Source: Flavobacterium covae
GTDB taxonomy: Bacteria; Bacteroidota; Bacteroidia; Flavobacteriales; Flavobacteriaceae
Direction of reading: 5' to 3'
Assembly (NCBI GenBank): GCA_019565575.1
Contig: CP067379.1
Coordinates: 3,162,001 to 3,226,000, forward strand
Length of the DNA stretch: 64,000 nucleotides
Shown: positions 10,830 through 20,459 of the stretch, piece after piece
Layout of the letters: each line of letters opens with the position of its first letter
Position numbering within the stretch: the first letter of the stretch is position 1
Translations under genes and position numbers: made by a program
The notes under the pieces: generated by a model
What the model was told of the DNA's origin: nothing
Seen by the model: the letters and a program-made list of their open reading frames with translations, nothing else
The model's database searches: none

Positions 10830-11460
10830 AAATAAAATTATAGTATATCATAAAAGAATAAAGACTTCATATAATTAAATTTATTTCTTCTTTAAAATAA
10901 AATAATATCAAAAATAAATGATCAGTAGATTAATATTCATTAAAACGCCTACTTTTTTAAGTTAGTATCTTTAAGTTCATGCAAATTTAAAAACAAAGAA
11001 AAAATAGGATAGTAAGCAATATAATTACAAAAAATTACCTACTAAAAAATGATCTTGTAGATAATATTTATAATTTAAAAAAATAACAAGATAATAGTTT
11101 AGCTATGAAATAATTCTTAATATTATAACTAATTCTATTACCTCATCATTATTTCTTATATTGTTTTTCTTTGGATATATAAATAAGTCAACATTATTAT
11201 ATTATTAGACAAATAGAACATTTACGAACATCATTTATAACGTATCAATAAAACTCCATTTTAGCATAAGTAACAAACCTTCTAAATTACTTTTTTAGTC
11301 TTCATACTTAGTTTCTAAAAACCTCAAAATCATTTAGAAAGGATTTATTTTTTAAATAATAAAAAGGAGTATAAAAAACGTCATAAAATAAATATATCTA
11401 AAAAGCGATAAATCTAAATGATTTTATTACCAAACTAAAAAAATATATAAAAAGAGGGTT
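10830..11460 (-). pseudogene. Relic of an EamA-family transporter gene
   Basis: This 630-bp stretch has no open frame but aligns along its length with the transporter gene at 12640-13500. Shared blocks include GCAAATTTAAAAACAAAG against GTACAAATTTAAAAACAAAG, AGTAACAAACCTTCTAAA against AGTAACAAACCTCCTAAA, and AATATATCTAAA followed by a CCAAACTAAAAAA block near the right end. It occupies the same position relative to lipoprotein gene A as the live transporter does relative to lipoprotein gene B. It is therefore a decayed paralogue left by tandem duplication. The many scattered substitutions show real, old decay. It fills most of the 860-bp gap here. Confidence 0.75.
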
Positions 11461-11507
11461 ATTTTCTCTAATATTTTCTAATACGCGATTTCGATTAAAA
11501 TAAGATT

Positions 11508-11545
11508 ACAAAAAAGCCAGCTACAAACTTATAGCTGGCTTAAAA
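11508..11545 (-). terminator. Terminator after metalloprotease-like gene B
   Basis: Hairpin AGCCAGCTA / TAGCTGGCT (11515-11540), followed on the minus strand by a T run. It is a duplicate of the hairpin at 9745-9770 and marks the boundary of the tandem duplicated unit. Confidence 0.85.
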
Positions 11546-11560
11546 TAATATTAGCTGAAT

Positions 11561-12469
11561 TTAGTATAGATTAAAATATTCTTTATCAGACATTTTTCCT
11601 GATTGAATTTTTCGTAACTCCTCCATTTTGCTCATAATTAATTGATGACCTTCATCACTCATTCCTTCTGGCTTAGCTAATCTGTGAGTACCTGCTAAGA
11701 CTCCATCATAATAACGGAAGAAGTTTGAATCAAACTGAGTTGCAGTTAATTTAGCATTCGTAGGATCTGCTAATAAAAATCCTAAACGAACTGCTGAACG
11801 TCTTTGTTCAGGCGTACCGTGATGATCAGGGCTTTTTGTTTCTCTATCTCCAATTGAAGAAGCAAACTCATAAGCTGTAGCTATTTCAGAGTAAGTAGAT
11901 TTGCCATATCCTTTTCTTAAATAATAACCTGCCATTCCATCTGCCTGTAATTCACCTGCTCTAGCTGTTGATTCTTTTTTAGAAGGCAAACGGAACGCAT
12001 ATTGTAATTGATGTCCGTACTCATGAGCAAGTATCATTACATTGATTAAGTTTGAAGCATCTTTAGATTTTGCATCTCTAAAAATTCCTTCTCCATAATA
12101 AATTTTTCCATTACTATAAGAAACTGCATTATAGGTGGAATTCAGTCCGTGCCGTTTTTTACAAATCTAAATACTGGAGCTGCTACAGAAGTCCCCCTCC
12201 AAAAAGTTTTAATAGCAGTATTTTGATTTGTCATAAAAGTAGCATCTGCTGATGTTCCTGCACTAGCAGATAAGGTTGTAGATAAACTAGCTTGAAGCTG
12301 GCCAAGAAGAATCTACATAACTACATTCGTGTTCACCCCCTGTTGGTTGTTCTACAATTGCAGATTCTTCTTGATTGGTTAATGCCTCTTTTTCTTTGGA
12401 ACAAGAAAATAATGCTACTGATGTAGCCACACTTAGCAACAAAGTGCTTACTTTGATAGCTTTTTTCAT
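11561..12469 (-). CDS. Putative zinc metalloprotease-like lipoprotein, copy B (frameshifted)
   Basis: This is a paralogue of the gene at 9790-10697 with the same architecture: lipoprotein signal MKKAIKVSTLLLSVATSVALFSC, a Glu-rich linker, ILAHEYGHQLQYAFRLP with HExxH, and GELQADGMAGYYLRKGYGKS. Two one-base shifts break it: an extra base near 12293 (CTTCAAGCT where CTTCAGCT is expected) and a missing G near 12141 (GACTGAATTCC where GACTGGAATTCC is expected). The two copies are clearly homologous but diverged over their whole length, so the duplication is not recent. The EamA transporter follows upstream on the same strand. Confidence 0.72.
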
Positions 12470-12606
12470 AAATTGATTGGTTTTTAAATTATTTACGCAA
12501 ACCTATAACATTTTTTTAAAAAACAAGAATAAAACAAACAATTGTTTTAACAAAAACTTAAACAAAAAGACAAAATAGATTAATTTCACCCCTGTTTTCC
12601 ATGTTT

Positions 12607-13523
12607 TTAACAAAAAAATAAAATTTTGTGTAAAAAATCAACCCTCCTTTTTACAAAATAATTGATGTTAAATAAAATTATAGCAACTATTATTAATAAG
12701 TAAGCACTTAATTGAATTAGATTTATTTCCTCTCTAAAATAAAATAATGCTAAAAAGAAATTAATCAGTGGATTAATATACATTAGAACACCTACTGTTT
12801 TTGAGTCAACACCTTTAAGGGCGTACAAATTTAAAAACAAAGGAAGGATGGTAAATAATATGACTATAAGAGTCATTACCTCCCAAAATAATAATACTAT
12901 AGGAGTTTCTGATTTATAAAAAAATAAAAAGGCAATAACAGTAATGATGAAATTATCAATTGAATTGTTAATACCACAAAACGATCAAACTGGTTATTTT
13001 TTCTTTGACTTATAAGATACATTGCAAAGGTTGATGCAATTATTAAGGAATAGATCAAATCTTCAATATGTCCATAAGATAAAATACCACAGCTAATAAT
13101 AAATAATCCTACTGCTATCCATTGTCCTTTATTCAAATTTTCTTTGAGTATAAAATAAGCTAACATTGTTGTAATTATTGGACAAATTAGATAGGCAAAT
13201 GAAGCAGATTGTATACTAACATGATTTACGCAATACATGAATAAAAACCAATTTAACACAAGTAACAAACCTCCTAAAACGGTTAAAAAAATTGTTTTTT
13301 TCTTGATCTTTATACTTAATTCATTAAACGTTTTAAAATTATTAAAAACGACGTGTTTTCTGAATAACAAATTAATGAGTAACAACAAAAAGGTGGCATA
13401 AAAAACGCGATAGAATAATATATCTAAAGAAGGATAAGCATGAAGTTTTTTTATCGCCAAACTAAAAAAGCCCCATATAAAGAAGGATGAAAAGGCAGCT
13501 ACAAAATATTTGTTAAGGTTCAT
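12607..13523 (-). CDS. EamA-family (RarD-like) membrane transporter, one frameshift
   Basis: This is a drug/metabolite-transporter superfamily protein of about 305 residues with ten predicted membrane helices. The N-terminal half begins NLNKYFVAAFSSFFIWGFFSL and runs through YRVFYATFLLLLINLLF and SFAYLICPIITTMLAYFIL. The C-terminal half has GVDSKTVGVLMYINPLINFFLA, the RarD-like second EamA repeat. A missing A near 12890 separates the halves. The substrate cannot be predicted. A decayed second copy lies at 10830-11460, so this gene is part of a duplicated block with the lipoprotein gene. Confidence 0.82.
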
Positions 13524-13543
13524 AAAATCAGATTTATAATTAT

Positions 13544-13584
13544 AAAAAAAGGATAAAAATACTCAATTCCTTTTATCCTTTTCT
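13544..13584 (-). terminator. Terminator after sugar MFS transporter gene
   Basis: Inverted repeat AAAAGGATAAAA / TTTTATCCTTTT about 25 bp past the stop of the transporter gene, with a T run on the minus strand. Confidence 0.7.
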
Positions 13585-13606
13585 AAAATTAATATTTTTC
13601 AAAATT

Positions 13607-15261
13607 CTAATGTCCTTCTTTGACTTCTATTGAGTCAACATCAATATTTTGTTTTTTTAATATATTCTTAACTAGAATTGCAAAAAATGTTAAATAGGCA
13701 AAACAAAGAACAGCTACAATATATGAATTATGTATACCTATTAAATCTGAAATTTTACCTTGAATAGGAGGTATTATTCCACCACCTAATATCATCATGA
13801 TTAAAAAAGCGGAACCTTGTGAAGTATATTTTCCTAAACCAAAAATAGATAAACTAAAAATTGCTGGCCACATAATACTACAAGCTAATCCTCCCGCTAA
13901 AAACGCATAAACTGCAATAATACCTGTTGAAAACAAACCTATCAGCATAGCCATCAGACCAAATAAGGCAAAGATCATTAATGTTCTTGCTGGTTTATCT
14001 TTAGATAAAAACATGGCTATAATTTGTAATAGAACACATAAAACATAAAAATATAAAGGTTTCATATCTTTACCAGAAAGTATATTAGCCCCTAATACTA
14101 TTCCAAATGCTATTAGAGGGACTACAATTAATGCTATTATCTTTTTAATTACTTTCAAATCAAAAACACTAATAGCACCAGCCCAACGTCCTATCATTAA
14201 ACCTCCCCAATACATAGATATGTAAGGTGCAATATCAGAAGATTGTAAACTACCAAATTCAGGTAATTTTAATAATTCTCCTAGGTTACTTCCTATAGAA
14301 ACTTCAACACCTACATAAACAAAAATAGCCAACATTCCTAATACTAGTTGAGGATACTGCATAGCTCCCCAGCCTTCAGGGTTTTTCTTAGCAGATGTAT
14401 AAGCATAAAAAATGCCGCCTAGAACTACTACTAAAGCTCCAATTAGCCAGTTCATTCTATACTTATTTAAATCTAATAAATCAGACGAATTTAAATCATT
14501 TACATTCTGATATGTTTTAAAAATAAAGGTAAAACAAGCGGCTAAAAGTATGGTCATAACGACCAATGTCATTAAGGCTTTATTAGCTTTTTCCATAGGT
14601 TCATTAGAAATTCCTGAGGGTACCTTTTTAGAAAAATAAAACAATGTTGCTGAACCTACAAATAGTAAACCTACACACACATAAAGAAAAATAACTTTAT
14701 CTAATTCTAAATGTTTAATTTGATCATCTGAAACTGTAGCGGTTGTTCCAAACAAGGCTAAAGCTACAATTATTGGCCCAATTGTTGTTCCTAATGAATT
14801 AATTCCTCCTCCTAAATTTACTCTACTTGCTCCTGTTTTAGGATCTCCTAATAAAATGGCAAAAGGATTAGCGGCTGTTTGTTGCAACGAAAAACCTAGT
14901 GCCACTATAAACAAACCTATTAACATTCCAGCATAAATACTTCCTTTCACGGCTAAAATCATGGCTCCTGCTCCTAAAGCAGAAAATAACAACCCATAAA
15001 TTATACTTTTTTATGCCCCCAACTTCCTACAATATCCTTTCCCTTAGCATTTCCAAAAGCAAATAATAATAGAGCTCCTAAGTAATATGCCGTATAAAAT
15101 GCAAAATCTATTAGCTGAGACTGAAACTGATCTAGAGAAAAATAATTTTTACAGAATGGAATAAAAATACTATTTCCAGCAGCAATAAAACCCCAAAAAA
15201 AGAAAACCGTTACCAGGGTATATAAAGCTGGATAATTTGTTTTTGTTACTTGTGAATTCAT
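13607..15261 (-). CDS. Sugar MFS transporter, FucP/GluP-like (one frameshift)
   Basis: This is an inner-membrane major-facilitator protein of about 551 residues from the fucose:H+ symporter-like family, which takes up monosaccharides with protons. Seen: [22 protein letters not shown] at the start, [32 protein letters not shown] and a C-terminal [16 protein letters not shown]. All are typical of this family. An A missing from the run at about 15003 splits the first 85 residues from the rest. The gene has its own divergent promoter facing the lipoprotein gene. The exact sugar is not deducible. Confidence 0.85.
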
Positions 15262-15282
15262 AAATCTTTTTAGTTAGCGATC

Positions 15283-15290
15283 CAAATATA
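15283..15290 (-). promoter_or_regulatory. -7 element for the sugar transporter gene
   Basis: TATATTTG on the minus strand, 21 bp before the start codon, matches the Bacteroidota TAnnTTTG consensus. Confidence 0.55.
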
Positions 15291-15298
15291 ACAATAAC

Positions 15299-15328
15299 TT
15301 TGATTAAAATTTTAAAATTGTATTTTTG
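15299..15328 (+). promoter_or_regulatory. Promoter of lipoprotein gene at 15346
   Basis: TTTG at 15299 is followed after 18 bp by TATTTTTG at 15321, matching the Flavobacterium -33/-7 arrangement (TTTG, then TAnnTTTG). The start codon is 17 bp downstream. Confidence 0.7.
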
Positions 15329-15345
15329 TTTTAAATTTAAGAAAT

Positions 15346-16266
15346 ATGAAAAATTTTTGGTTTTTACTAACTTCACTAGTACTACTTAACTCTTGTGATG
15401 ATGGGAATATAATAGAGGAAACATTTAATTTCAGTAGCATTACAACTCAAAAATGTAACAATACTAACACACTATATAAAATTAATGATAGAGAAGCTCT
15501 TATCTTTATTACTCCTGAAACAAGCTTTCCTAATGAAGAAGGAACTAAAACGTACACTATTGGAACAACTCATAATTTAGTTTATAAAAAGTTTTATTCT
15601 ACAATTAGTAGTAATGAAATCTGTTCTACGGGCAGTGTTCCTATTGCAGAACAATGGACCGTATCGGGCGGGACTATTGAAATAACTTCTAACAAAATAA
15701 TCTCTACCAATGATCCTTCTAAAATAGTAGGTTACAACCACAAGATCTTATTTAAAAATATAACATTCAACACCCCTAACAAACAACTGGTATATGATCA
15801 ATATGATTTTGGCAATTACACAACTGATTTAATTGATTTAAAATTTGATTATAAAAATGCTGTTATGCAAAATTGTTCTGGAAATAACCTTATATTTAAA
15901 TACAATAATAATAACGCCTTATTGTTAGATATAGATTCTAATTTATATAAACACCAAACGGTTGGTACAAAAACGGCATTAATAAATAACGTTAATAAAA
16001 TAAGCTATAGAGTTTACAATGGTAATTTAAATAGTAATTTTTTCTGTCAATCTATCCCTCCTACAAGTCCTAGTTTAACTGGAGAATGGATTGCACAAAA
16101 CGGGACAATAGATAACGATGGTATTATTGTGATAGAAACCACTCAACAAACCTCTACCACTTATCGTCATGTTATAAAACTCAGAAAAGTATTTTTTAAG
16201 AATGGGATTAAAACATACAGTCCAAATCCTAATGGAGATTATGAATTTGGCGAAATTATAAACTAG
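15346..16266 (+). CDS. Hypothetical lipoprotein with two repeated domains
   Basis: I do not recognise the family. The protein has 306 residues with a lipoprotein signal ending LVLLNSC. It contains two similar halves. Each begins with a Cys followed by LYKI or LIFK and an ALxxI strand (KCNNTNTLYKINDREALIFI; NCSGNNLIFKYNNNNALLLDI). Each continues to a second Cys (SNEICSTGSVP; SNFFCQSIPP) and ends with an aromatic stretch (EQWTVSGGTIEI; GEWIAQNGTIDN). This suggests tandem all-beta domains, each with one disulphide. It is expressed from its own promoter and converges with the Smr gene. Surface or periplasmic location is inferred from the lipobox. Confidence 0.75.
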   Translation: MKNFWFLLTSLVLLNSCDDGNIIEETFNFSSITTQKCNNTNTLYKINDREALIFITPETSFPNEEGTKTYTIGTTHNLVYKKFYSTISSNEICSTGSVPIAEQWTVSGGTIEITSNKIISTNDPSKIVGYNHKILFKNITFNTPNKQLVYDQYDFGNYTTDLIDLKFDYKNAVMQNCSGNNLIFKYNNNNALLLDIDSNLYKHQTVGTKTALINNVNKISYRVYNGNLNSNFFCQSIPPTSPSLTGEWIAQNGTIDNDGIIVIETTQQTSTTYRHVIKLRKVFFKNGIKTYSPNPNGDYEFGEIIN

Positions 16267-16267
16267 T

Positions 16268-16817
16268 TTACAAAAATTTTTTTGGTTAATATATACTTCT
16301 GTTGCACCAAAACCGTATTTTTGAAAACTAGCTTCTTGAAAGCTGATGTAACTATATTTATTTAATAGAAAATCTAATTCAGCTTTCAAGATCCCTTCTC
16401 CAACACCATGAATAAGTACCACTTTCTGAATTTTATTTTTTATTGCAAAATCTAGCTGTCTTTGTGCTGTTTCAATTTGAATATTTAAAATATCATAATT
16501 ATTCATGCCTTTAGTACTTTGTACTAATTTTTCTATATGAAGATCTACTTCTAAAATAGTTTCATCTTTTTTAGACTTCTTTTCTTTTATAAAATTTTTA
16601 GGTTTAGAAATTTCTATTTCTTTTTCTTTTTTATTGCATAAAAATTTGTTGTAGAAAAATCCATTCCTGATTCTCCAATCAAGATTAATTCGTTATTTTT
16701 AAAAGGTAACTCAAATCCTTCTTCTGTTTCTATCCAAACTTGATCTGTAGCTATCTTAATTACTACTCCATTAATATTATCATCTAAAACGGATACTTTA
16801 TCTCCTTTGGAAAACAT
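16268..16817 (-). CDS. Smr-domain protein (MutS2 C-terminus-like), frameshifted
   Basis: This protein of about 180 residues has an N-terminal SH3-like region (FSKGDKVSVLDDNINGVVIKI) as in the DUF2027/Smr proteins of Bacteroidota. It ends in a C-terminal Smr domain with EVDLHIEKLV and KVVLIHGVGEGILKAEL, the HGxGxGxL signature. Smr domains in MutS2-type proteins nick DNA or act at collided ribosomes; the role of this short form is not established. A missing A near 16627 splits it, and another near 16280 hides the stop, which I place at 16268. ATG at 16817 is chosen because MFSKGDKV starts the domain. Confidence 0.8.
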
Positions 16818-16898
16818 AACTTTTTTTTTGACAAAAATAGGAAGTAAATATTTAATTTTGCAATGAACTTTGTTTTTACATGGGTAGAAAAAATAATC

Positions 16899-17174
16899 AT
16901 GAACGATTTTATGATTCCTTGTTTGTTTAAAATGGTTTTTAAAGTAGATTGCTTGGGGTGTGGGGCACAAAGAGCTTTTATTTTATTACTAAAAGGAGAG
17001 TTAAAAAATGCTTTTTTTATGTATCCTCCTCTTTTTAGCGTACTGCCTTATGTATTACTAATAACTGGACAATATTATAAAGCTTTTAGTTTTTCTAATA
17101 AATACATCCGATCATTAGGTTATATAAACTTAATTATTATGTTTATTTCTTATTTTATTAAACATTTAACATAA
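16899..17174 (+). CDS. DUF2752 family membrane protein
   Basis: This is a small membrane protein of about 91 residues with the DUF2752 signature CLGCGAQRAFILLLKGE followed by hydrophobic helices (FFMYPPLFSVLPYVLLITG and YINLIIMFISYFI). The function of the family is unknown. ATG at 16899 (MNDFMIPCLFK) is preferred over an in-frame ATG at 16863, which adds 12 residues and nearly reaches the divergent Smr gene. It converges with rocD; an inverted-repeat element fills the gap. Confidence 0.78.
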   Translation: MNDFMIPCLFKMVFKVDCLGCGAQRAFILLLKGELKNAFFMYPPLFSVLPYVLLITGQYYKAFSFSNKYIRSLGYINLIIMFISYFIKHLT

Positions 17175-17179
17175 AAAGG

Positions 17180-17312
17180 AGGCTGTCTACAAGATAATAA
17201 TTGTATCATTTCATCTTGTACCCTAACAGTAAGAAATAGCATCAAAAATGAAGCTTTTCGTGTTATTAAATAAACAAAATAAGATTTTCTATGCTTATTT
17301 TGTAGACAGCCT
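17180..17312. repeat. Inverted-repeat element of about 133 bp between convergent genes
   Basis: The perfect ends AGGCTGTCTACAA / TTGTAGACAGCCT enclose about 107 bp of non-coding DNA. The ends resemble the IS1182-type inverted repeat GAGGCTGTCC seen at 5673. It lies between convergent genes and could serve both as a terminator and as a MITE-like element. Confidence 0.7.
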
Positions 17313-17320
17313 ATTAGTTT

Positions 17321-18567
17321 TTATTTTTCAAACGCTTTAAGAGTATCTATAATTATAGCAACACAATCTCTTAATTGTTCTTCATTCATCACTAAAGGTG
17401 GTGCAAAACGAATAATATTGCCATGTGTTGGTTTAGCCAATAAGCCTTTCTCCGCCAATTTCACACAAATATTCCAAGCTGTATCACTTTCTTCTGTATC
17501 ATTAATTACAACAGCATTTAACAACCCTTTACCGCGGACTAAAGTAGCTACATTCGATGTTTCTATAAATTTAGCTAATTCTTCTCTAAATATTTTCCCT
17601 AAACGTTCTGCATTTTCGGCTAGTTGCTCCTCTTTTACCACCTCTAAAGCTTCTATAGCCACAGCTGCAGCTACTGGATTTCCCCCAAAGGTAGATCCGT
17701 GTTGACCTGGTTTTATTACATTCATAATACCATCATTAGCCAATACAGCTGATACAGGATATGCACCTCCTGATAATGCTTTTCCTAAAATTAAAATATC
17801 AGGCTGAACACTTTCATGATGTACTGCCAGTAATTTGCCAGTACGAGCAATACCTGTTTGAACCTCATCGGCTATAAACAATACATTATGTTTTTCACAT
17901 AATGCTTTTGCTTTTGCTAAATATCCTTCACTAGGAACATAAACTCCTGCTTCTCCTTGAATAGGTTCTACTAAAAAACCTGCAACATTAGGAGATGACG
18001 TAATTGCTTGTTCTAAAGCTTCTAAATCATCGTATGCAATTTTTATAAATCCTGCTGTATAAGGACCAAAGTTCTTACGAGCATTTTCATCATTAGAGAA
18101 TGAAATGATTGTGGTTGTTCTTCCGTGGAAGTTATTTTCACAAACTATAATTTGAGCCTCATTTTCATTAATTCCTTTTCTTTCATAAGCCCATTTACGA
18201 CACAATTTCAAAGCTGTTTCAACTGCTTCCAGCCCCTGTGTTCATTGGCAATACCTTATCAAAACCAAAATAGTTGGTTACGTATCGTTCATAAACACCT
18301 AACTTATCATTATAAAATGCTCTTGAAGTTAAAGTTAATGTTTGAGCTTGTTTTACCATAGCATCGACAATTCTTGGATGACAATGCCCTTGATTTACGG
18401 CAGAATACGCTGATAAAAAATCGTAATATTTCTTACCTTCCACATCCCAAACGTACACTCCTTCTCCTCTACTTAAGACTACTGGTAGTGGATGATAATT
18501 GTGTGCTCCGTGTTTGTCTTCTAATGCAATAGCTTCCAGCTGAACTTAATTTTTCTAAAACTGACAT
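17321..18567 (-). CDS. rocD: Ornithine--oxo-acid aminotransferase, two apparent frameshifts
   Basis: This is a PLP-dependent class III aminotransferase that converts ornithine plus 2-oxoglutarate to glutamate semialdehyde and glutamate in arginine/ornithine breakdown. Seen: [61 protein letters not shown], the PLP lysine in [13 protein letters not shown], and [15 protein letters not shown]. Length is about 414 residues after correction. It is broken by an extra G near 18232 (NTGAEAVE) and another near 18538 (SSAEAIALE), both at expected GCTTCAG sites on the plus strand. ATG at 18567 gives [13 protein letters not shown] promoter-like box lies 67 bp upstream. Confidence 0.95.
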
Positions 18568-18633
18568 AATAATTCTTATTGATTGGTAAAATCGCAATTC
18601 CTTCTTATGGTGAGAAATCAACCCTATAAACGT

Positions 18634-18666
18634 CAAAAGTACAAATTTCTACGATCATTCTCCAAA
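18634..18666 (-). promoter_or_regulatory. Promoter of rocD
   Basis: On the minus strand TTTG is followed after 21 bp by TACTTTTG (TAnnTTTG), within the spacing used by Flavobacterium sigma-A promoters. Confidence 0.55.
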
Positions 18667-18799
18667 CAATTCAATTTCAAACATCTGATCTTTTTCAAGA
18701 AACATTTTATTAACAAACATTTTTATTTTTTAACTATAAAGAAATCATAATATAACAATCTAAAAAAAAATCACAAACGTTTAGCTAACATAAAGCTTG

Positions 18800-18807
18800 T
18801 AGGTTTG
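18800..18807 (+). promoter_or_regulatory. -7 element upstream of the PhoX-like gene
   Basis: TAGGTTTG (TAnnTTTG) 20 bp before the start codon; no convincing -33 element. Confidence 0.45.
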
Positions 18808-18827
18808 CCAAAACAAAAAATAAATTT

Positions 18828-20279
18828 ATGAACTTAAAAAACATGTTCTTTACCTCTATTATTATATCAGTAATAGCTTGTAATAAAGAGGAAAACACAA
18901 ACACGGATTCAGCAGTTGAAAATACTCGTATTGAATTTAAAAACCATTCTAAAACTCCTGCTCTTATAAAAACAATGCCTGAGTTTTCAAGTATTCAAAC
19001 CTATTCTTTATTTTCAAGTGAAGACCAATTTATTAATTCTCCTAGCTTCGTTTTTGGGGGTTCCGCAGACGGATCGGGACTTATAAAAAACCCAGACGAC
19101 AGTTTTACCTTTTTAGTAAACAATGAAGATAATTTTTCTGTTTCTAAAATAACTTTTGATAAAACCTTTAAACCTATTGCTGGTGAGTATGTTTTAAATT
19201 CTAAAGGTGCAGGAACAAGACTTTGTTCTGCTACTTTAGTAATGCCTGAAATTCACGGTTTTGGTCCTTTCTTTTTAACTTGTGGTGAAAGCGATAGTGA
19301 ATCTCTTGTACATAAAATAGCGCCTACTGATAGTCACATAAATGCCAGTATTCCTAAAACCATTCCTGCTTTTGGTAGATGGAGTGCTGAAAATGCAGTT
19401 CCTTTGTCTAAAAATGCTTACGCTGGTCAAACCATTATTATGATTGGAGATGATGACAACAAAGATTATGGAGGTCAACTGGTAATGTATAAATCAACAA
19501 CAGGTGATTTAAACAATGGAAAAGTATATGTAATCAAACGTACAGATAACGAATCTATTGAAACTAAAATGACTGAAAATAACACCTATGACATAGAGTT
19601 CGTTGAAATTACAAACGCTAAAACCAATACAGGCTTACAAAACAATCAAGCAGCCCAAGCCGCAAATGCCATTATTTTTGGACGTGTAGAAGATCTTGAC
19701 TGGAATAAAACCACAGGAAAAGAAAGAGAGATTTATTTTAATGTTACAGGTCAAAACAATACGGGAGTAAACGCAAATAATACCCGAACTAAATACGGAA
19801 GATTGTATCGTTTAGAATTAGATCCTAGCAATCCTTTAAAAGGAAAATTAACTGTTATGTTAGACGGTGATAACAAATCAGGTTTAGCAAAAACATTTCA
19901 AAACATAGATAATATTTGTGTTACAAAAAACTATGTGTATCTACAAGAAGATGCTAATGGTTATGGTGACGAGTCACATGACGCATATATTTATCAATAT
20001 GATATCGCTAAAAAAACACTAAAAGTAGTTTTTGAATTAGATCACAGACGAAATGACACTTCTGATAAGTATTTAGGTGCTAAATCGCCCAAAGGCTCTT
20101 GGGAATATGGTGCTTTATTAGACATTTCTGATATTATTGGAAAAGACAATACCTTTATGTTATCTATACAACCCCATTCTTGGGAAAAAGAGGATTTTAA
20201 AGGTAAAGATGGTGGCGGTTTACGCCCAGATGAAAAACAAGGAAGCCAGGTTATTCTTATTAATGGTTTACCAAGATAA
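18828..20279 (+). CDS. PhoX-like (DUF839-type) lipoprotein
   Basis: This is an exported lipoprotein of 483 residues (lipobox ISVIAC). The sequence has the look of PhoX-type beta-propeller phosphatases: GRVEDLDWN, where PhoX has an RPED motif, TKYGRLYRLELDPSN, NIDNICVTKNYVYLQEDANG, where PhoX has a PDN-EDG region, and a terminal LSIQPHSW. PhoX enzymes are calcium/iron phosphatases. I cannot confirm all metal ligands here, so the catalytic function is only a family-level guess. It is intact and precedes a di-heme peroxidase gene, separated by an inverted-repeat terminator. Confidence 0.55.
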   Translation: MNLKNMFFTSIIISVIACNKEENTNTDSAVENTRIEFKNHSKTPALIKTMPEFSSIQTYSLFSSEDQFINSPSFVFGGSADGSGLIKNPDDSFTFLVNNEDNFSVSKITFDKTFKPIAGEYVLNSKGAGTRLCSATLVMPEIHGFGPFFLTCGESDSESLVHKIAPTDSHINASIPKTIPAFGRWSAENAVPLSKNAYAGQTIIMIGDDDNKDYGGQLVMYKSTTGDLNNGKVYVIKRTDNESIETKMTENNTYDIEFVEITNAKTNTGLQNNQAAQAANAIIFGRVEDLDWNKTTGKEREIYFNVTGQNNTGVNANNTRTKYGRLYRLELDPSNPLKGKLTVMLDGDNKSGLAKTFQNIDNICVTKNYVYLQEDANGYGDESHDAYIYQYDIAKKTLKVVFELDHRRNDTSDKYLGAKSPKGSWEYGALLDISDIIGKDNTFMLSIQPHSWEKEDFKGKDGGGLRPDEKQGSQVILINGLPR

Positions 20280-20311
20280 TCCTTTCTAAATACATTCTAT
20301 AAACGAAAACT

Positions 20312-20436
20312 AGAGACTGTCTAAAGAATATTCATCTATCATCTGTTGTTCAACAAGAACCAAACTATTAAACGATTTAAATTCTAATTATACATTAGTC
20401 TTTATGATAAAGATGAAAAGAGTAAAAGCAGTCTCT
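20312..20436. repeat. Inverted-repeat element/terminator of about 125 bp
   Basis: The ends AGAGACTG / CAGTCTCT flank a 109-bp interior, and a run of eight T follows directly. It lies 32 bp after the PhoX-like gene, so it may terminate that transcript. The end sequence AGAGACTGTCTAAAG matches the AGAGACTGTCCAAAAAG end of the element at 27657-27787. Confidence 0.65.
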
Positions 20437-20459
20437 TTTTTTTTACTAACCCAATTTTC

